Assembly: GCA_035079385.1 (NCBI GenBank)
Contig: JAVHKY010000003.1
Coordinates: 19,069,001 to 19,133,000 of the forward strand
DNA: 64,000 bases
Reading direction: 5' to 3'
Origin: Aspidiotus rigidus
Lineage: Eukaryota; Arthropoda; Insecta; Hemiptera; Diaspididae
Position 1 is the first letter of the stretch; each line of letters opens with the position of its first letter. Both the position numbers and the translations under genes were made by a program. This document shows, one piece after another, positions 59,795-64,000 of the stretch. The notes beneath the pieces were generated by a model. The model had not been told where the DNA came from. It did no database searches and saw only the letters and a list, made by a program, of their open reading frames with translations.

Positions 59795-60151
59795 TCTTTA
59801 AAATGAATCGACAATTTTCGGCGGTTAGACCGCAAGACGAATACTTGAGGGAGTGAGGATACTGTTTCGCGTAAATATTATCGGCTAAGCGATTCAGACT
59901 AGCTAGATTCTTTTCACACAATTCCCGGTCCGCATCCGATCGTAATTCACCGACACGAAACCTTTCTTTCACTTGTATTCGCAGAAACTCACCGAGATCC
60001 CTGAAAATCATCGAACACTAAATAATATAGCATCTTTATATTGATGGAGAAAAAAATTCTATCATTTGAAAATGGATTACCTTCCACTCTTCGTTGGATC
60101 GATAGGCCAGCGTTCGAGTAATCGAAGATATTGTCGATACAGGTTAGACAT
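59664..60151 (-). CDS. UQCC2: Ubiquinol-cytochrome c reductase complex assembly factor 2
   Basis: Two exons on the minus strand, 60151-60081 and 60000-59664, joined in phase 2 across an 80-bp intron (donor GTAATCC, acceptor TTTTCAG). 135 residues versus about 126 in vertebrates. The N-terminus MSNLYRQYLRLLERWPID matches the family's LYR-like start. Then GRDLGEFLRIQVKERF, LCEKNLASLNRLADN, KYPH-like KQYPH and the SGL.EE..ILS-like segment CGLTAENCRFILKNEHLEQ follow. The factor binds newly made cytochrome b in mitochondria. The last 43 codons overlap the METTL15 start. The upstream 450 bp probably hold its promoter. Confidence 0.88.
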
Positions 60152-60611
60152 ACTACAGTCACTTTTCAAGTTTTCTTTAGTTTCTTCGGTTCATACATAA
60201 TTGCTCATCATTATTCAATCACCTATTTTGAGTGAAAACAGGGTGCAAATACCGCAAGCGCAAGTTTCAGTTTCAATGCAGATTGCTGGAGGAACTTGTG
60301 ATACTTGTGATAATGATAACGCATGGGTATCAAAAAAGCAAGGTGGAGTTCGGATCGGGCACGAGCGATCATTTTTAGTTCGTTCAACGGTACTCTGGCA
60401 GCGCTGTGGGCAGCGCTAAGCCGCAGCTAACAACGTTGCTGTAGCAGGGAGGCTGGTAATTCTGGTAAGAACGAAACTCCGAAAGAGGTATCAAAAGGAA
60501 GGAAAACTTTTTCACAATGCAAGTATAGATTGGTAGTGTTATTGTGACGTCATTCATTGCTAACTTCCTACCAACAAAGCGCCAACACACTTCAAAAACT
60601 TTGAATGTGCT
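60152..60611. promoter_or_regulatory. Upstream region of UQCC2 (and possibly METTL15)
   Basis: About 460 bp between the UQCC2 start and a MITE. No TATA-like box is placed convincingly. Contains the GTGGGCAGCGCTAAGCCGCA GC-rich patch near 60,410 and a GTGACGTCAT element near 60,544. A 72-codon plus-strand frame here has no motifs and is not called. Confidence 0.35.
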
Positions 60612-61007
60612 CAATAGACTGTGTTATTTGTGATAACAAAAATATCGACTGATATCGATTCGTTTGGCAAGAGCACTCATTCTGCAGGAAATCGGTCCAA
60701 TCGCAAATTTGCTCCCCAAAGAAAACATGGGAAGTAAATCGATCATATGGTATTAATCAAAAATGAGAAAGAATTGAGGGAAAAAAAGTTCCTTTTCAGA
60801 AGTCGATTACTCACACACTATAAATATAAACTTGTTTCCGCAAAATCTGTTTTAATTTTTGATTAATTTCATGCTGATCTTTGCTCCCCGTGTATTTCTT
60901 ATGGGAGCAAATTTGCGATTGGACCGATTTCCTGCAGAATGAGTACTCTTGCCAAACAAATCGATATCAGTCGATATTTTTGTTATCACAAATAACACAG
61001 TCCATTG
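60612..61007. mobile_element. MITE with about 105-bp terminal inverted repeats
   Basis: Left arm 60,612-60,716 (CAATAGACTGTGTTATTTG, GATATCGATTCGTTTGGCAA, CTGCAGGAAATCGGTCCAAT, CGCAAATTTGCTCCC). The right arm is its near-exact inverse, 60,903-61,007. 396 bp, non-coding. No target duplication could be fixed. Confidence 0.8.
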
Positions 61008-64000
61008 TTGTAATTTGGATCTAGTATCCCATAATAAAATATACACTCGATCGTACTTTCAAATTAAAAAATTAAAAATGAATAAGCAATCCTCTTCGTT
61101 CACGCCTACGTCACAGCATCGTTGTATTCATTTATTCAAAATAATTTCGAGATTTGTGATCGATGGTGCATTAGGGAAAGTAAACAAACTTTTTTTACAC
61201 GGACTTTTCCATAAGAAGAAAAATTGAATTCGATCATTTGCTCATATTTGAATAGAAGAATAAAGTGAGAAACGAAAAATACATTTTCAAATACTTGAGA
61301 TCTTCCAGATCTTGATTATCAACGTTGAATTCCTTATTTATTTCTCATTTTGAAATACTAACACATGATCGAAATGTTCCCTGTGTAGGCCTATTCATAT
61401 GGGAGTCGATAATGTTCTAAGCACCATCGCGCATGATACTATCGCAAAATTCTGCGATACTATCGCAGAATATCGCGCACTATCGATCAAAATTGCTCGA
61501 TGTTAGCAGTTGGTGACGTCACGTGAACGAAGAGGATACGTTTATATTCACAATTAGGGTCTTAAGTATTTGAAAATGTATCTGTGGTTCTTTATTTTAT
61601 TTCTTGTTCTCAATTCTGGATGTAAGATTGAAACATTTTTGTTCATTTTTAGTAAAGCATTTTTCTGGTAATACAATCTCTGTTTGGAAAGGGGGGTAAG
61701 TTTTAGCTAGCACTAGTAGGGTTGGGTACCACAAAATGGAGCTAGAGACAACAAAAAAACTCAGTCTATTTTTCTGATACATGTACTGAGAAATGTACTG
61801 TAAAAAGGGCCTCCGTTCCATAAGAAATACATTGAACAAAGGCCCTTTTTACGTATACGTTCTCAAATCAAATAGCGGTAGGGTTGGCTAATGTCATAGC
61901 CCCGCAAATAGAGCACCTTTTCGTTATCGGCTGTGAAGAAAGGGGAAATAATTTGGATGAACCAGTGAAGTAGGTACAACAGATGCAATCAACTTAGATA
62001 TAAATGTTCCAAAAATCAATGCTCTCAGCCAATGGACCAGTTTTGTGTGACGTTACTAATGAAAAATATTGCTGGATATTGCTAAATGCTGCTAGCTGTC
62101 AGCGTTCACTCTTTTTTAACATTTTTTTTTTTTTAATTTAAATTCCCATAAGAAAAAATCATGTCCTGAAGACTTAGAAATATAGGAACGAGCCCGCAGC
62201 ACTTTCAGCTCCCTCACCATTCTTGGATTCTAAAATCGGTCTAACAAACTATGAGCTAATGACTAAAACATCTGAAATGTTACAAAAGGAATTGATCAAT
62301 TCAATTATCCATTCAAATTTTCACCTTTTCATGTCTGAAGACAGTTATTGAAATTGGCACCCCTATAGTTTTATCCTTTTTATTCATTTCTTTATTTTTT
62401 AATTTTCAGGTTTTCAATGAACCTACAGCACTGAAGTATTGAAAATTGAGAGACCGTTTAACTGTACAACGACCAAACATACAAAAAAAAATCTTTTAAG
62501 TTGCTTGGAGCCCTAGATCAGACAAAATTGAGAAGAGAATCTGAGACCTGAGTTTTGCTTTTAAGAACTGGGAACCAGGAGACGTCTCCTTCAAAAGTGC
62601 TAAACAACTCCCAAAAGAGCCGTAAACCGAATTTCGAATTCAGAGCTTGATTTTAGAGCTAGACCCTGTGAACCAGAGCTTAATTCTTGCTCCCGGCTGC
62701 AATAAAATTGGAGCAGAGTCGCTCTTTTGGCTCTTTTGAGAGAATGTTTACATTCGAACGATTTAATTCCTCTTCTTCCTCTCGTCAATAACGTGGTGAA
62801 AACATCAGGTCCTGATGACTATGGTACCTCTTGATCTCAACTTTAATTATATTTTGAGGACATAGGTACGTATTGAAGTTGAAATGGCATTATTATTTTG
62901 GGAGTTTGCAACTCTTTCTCATTCTTTTTCTTTCTTTCTTTCTTTTTCTTTTCAATTATTGATTTTTAAATAGCCTCAGTTAGTATAGTAACACTTATTT
63001 TTACGAGATAATATAATTTTTGAAAAAATCATCAAACGATCTACTCGCAAAAAAATGTCCACACATCCTTAATAAGAAATAATAAATGAAAAAAAATTTT
63101 CCGCTAAAATTTAAATCACGAATATACCTCGTGTTTTCCTTTCTGAAAATTTTTGTAACGTTTAAAAGGTCAAACCATACTCGAGTATAACAGAGAAATA
63201 CGGTTGGGTCTACTGTTATCCATAATATTACACGTTTATTCGTTGCGTGAAAATTGTCATTGAAGCAGTAAACTCGATGATTATTATCATTGTAATGTTA
63301 ATTTTTCTACAGCAATAAGAACGATTCAAACATCAGAAATGAGGACTCAAACGTAGAAAGGTTATTTACATATCCGTAAGATGACGAAAAAAATTTCCTA
63401 CGCTTGAGCCAATTTACTCTTTGTCAATCCTCATTAGTCATGTGTACAAGTTCTGCCAGTCATAGACCAGCTAGGTGACGTAGACTCTTTATTTGAAACT
63501 TAAAATTCGTAGTTCTTTTTCAGACGACGCATTTTGATCATATATTATAATGACAAAATGTAAAAATTTTTGAGATCCTTGTAATGGCATTTGAATTCTT
63601 TTACTGCTATGCATTACGGTTCTCCTATAATATCCATCTCGATGAACGATTTTTTTTTTTTGAGAAATTACGCGAGAAAATATAATTTTACGATGTACTT
63701 ACGCTGCAATTATGTATTTTGTTGAGACGACACTTGAAAGAGAATGAAAAACTATCTTACGAAATACGCCCTGATTGATGACAATGTTGAAAAATGTATT
63801 CTGAGTCCTCGCTATCGGAGAAGTTTAAGACAACGCATGCTCGAAAAACCATTTAGAATTTACTTACAAATCAGACAGGTTATTGTTTCAGAAATTAGCC
63901 CATTTTTCTTGAATACATTTTATGGGTACCTGTCGTTCTTCTGATTTGAGGTACTCCAACCGTGGTCAGAATGTTTACCAAAATATTCATCTCAATTGGT
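61008..64000. other. Gene-free right flank
   Basis: No coding frame with motifs. Small features: self-complementary GCGATACTATCGCAGAATAT-type sequence at 61,437-61,495, a 13-bp-stem hairpin GTAAAAAGGGCCT/AGGCCCTTTTTAC at 61,800-61,852, and a TTTC microsatellite at about 62,925-62,955. Confidence 0.45.

Noticed and set aside
60201..60419. 72-codon plus-strand frame divergent from UQCC2
   Set aside because: No recognisable motif and it occupies the likely promoter region.
61800..61852. microRNA precursor hairpin
   Set aside because: The stem is only 13 bp with a 26-base loop, too short for a typical precursor; left as a minor hairpin.
1..64000. Horizontal transfer from bacteria
   Set aside because: Every recognisable host gene has introns or clear animal orthology; no stretch has bacterial gene organisation.

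Overview
This is AT-rich nuclear DNA from a eukaryote, very probably an insect. Genes are split by GT-AG introns, there are AATAAA-type poly(A) signals, non-LTR and Penelope-like retrotransposons, MULE and many MITE remnants, and a minisatellite-bearing repeat family. The protein set and the style of the repeats fit a sap-sucking hemipteran (mealybug or scale-insect type), but I infer that weakly. No prokaryotic operon, CRISPR array or phage module is present.

Layout. 1-26 kb is gene-poor and repeat-rich: a tandem repeat at the left edge, a 5'-truncated Penelope-like element (3.8-5.3 kb, minus), a palindromic MITE (5.6-6.06 kb), a broken MULE transposase (7.2-8.0 kb, minus), a non-LTR reverse transcriptase ORF with a Penelope fragment embedded in it (12.9-14.2 kb), an inverted partner of its upstream end (to 15.8 kb), and a dense block of nested minisatellite-bearing elements (18.5-24 kb). 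26-39.5 kb carries a seven-exon coiled-coil gene of the LZTS (FEZ1) family on the plus strand; its introns hold more of the same repeats, a 1.3-kb palindrome and a decayed LINE.

39.8-58.6 kb is a partial tandem duplication. The segment from the 3' end of the LZTS gene into exon 7 of a C1-tetrahydrofolate synthase gene occurs twice. The upstream copy (40,983-47,704) reads as an intact 315-residue stand-alone methylene-THF dehydrogenase/cyclohydrolase with a new C-terminus. The downstream copy (53,114-58,568) is a full trifunctional MTHFD1 of 956 residues in 18 exons. Between them lie a MITE, a LINE with a nested MITE, and a U1 snRNA-like sequence.

58.6-60.2 kb holds two minus-strand mitochondrial genes, UQCC2 (two exons) and METTL15 (single exon). 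Their coding regions overlap by 131 bp in different frames, and METTL15 ends 101 bp from the convergent MTHFD1 stop. The last 3.8 kb contains a MITE and otherwise nothing I can assign.

Functionally, MTHFD1 and its stand-alone relative supply one-carbon folate units, METTL15 methylates mitochondrial small-subunit rRNA, and UQCC2 assists respiratory complex III assembly. The most unusual structure is a repeat family whose members carry 45-bp minisatellites and repeatedly insert into the T-tract of their own minisatellite.
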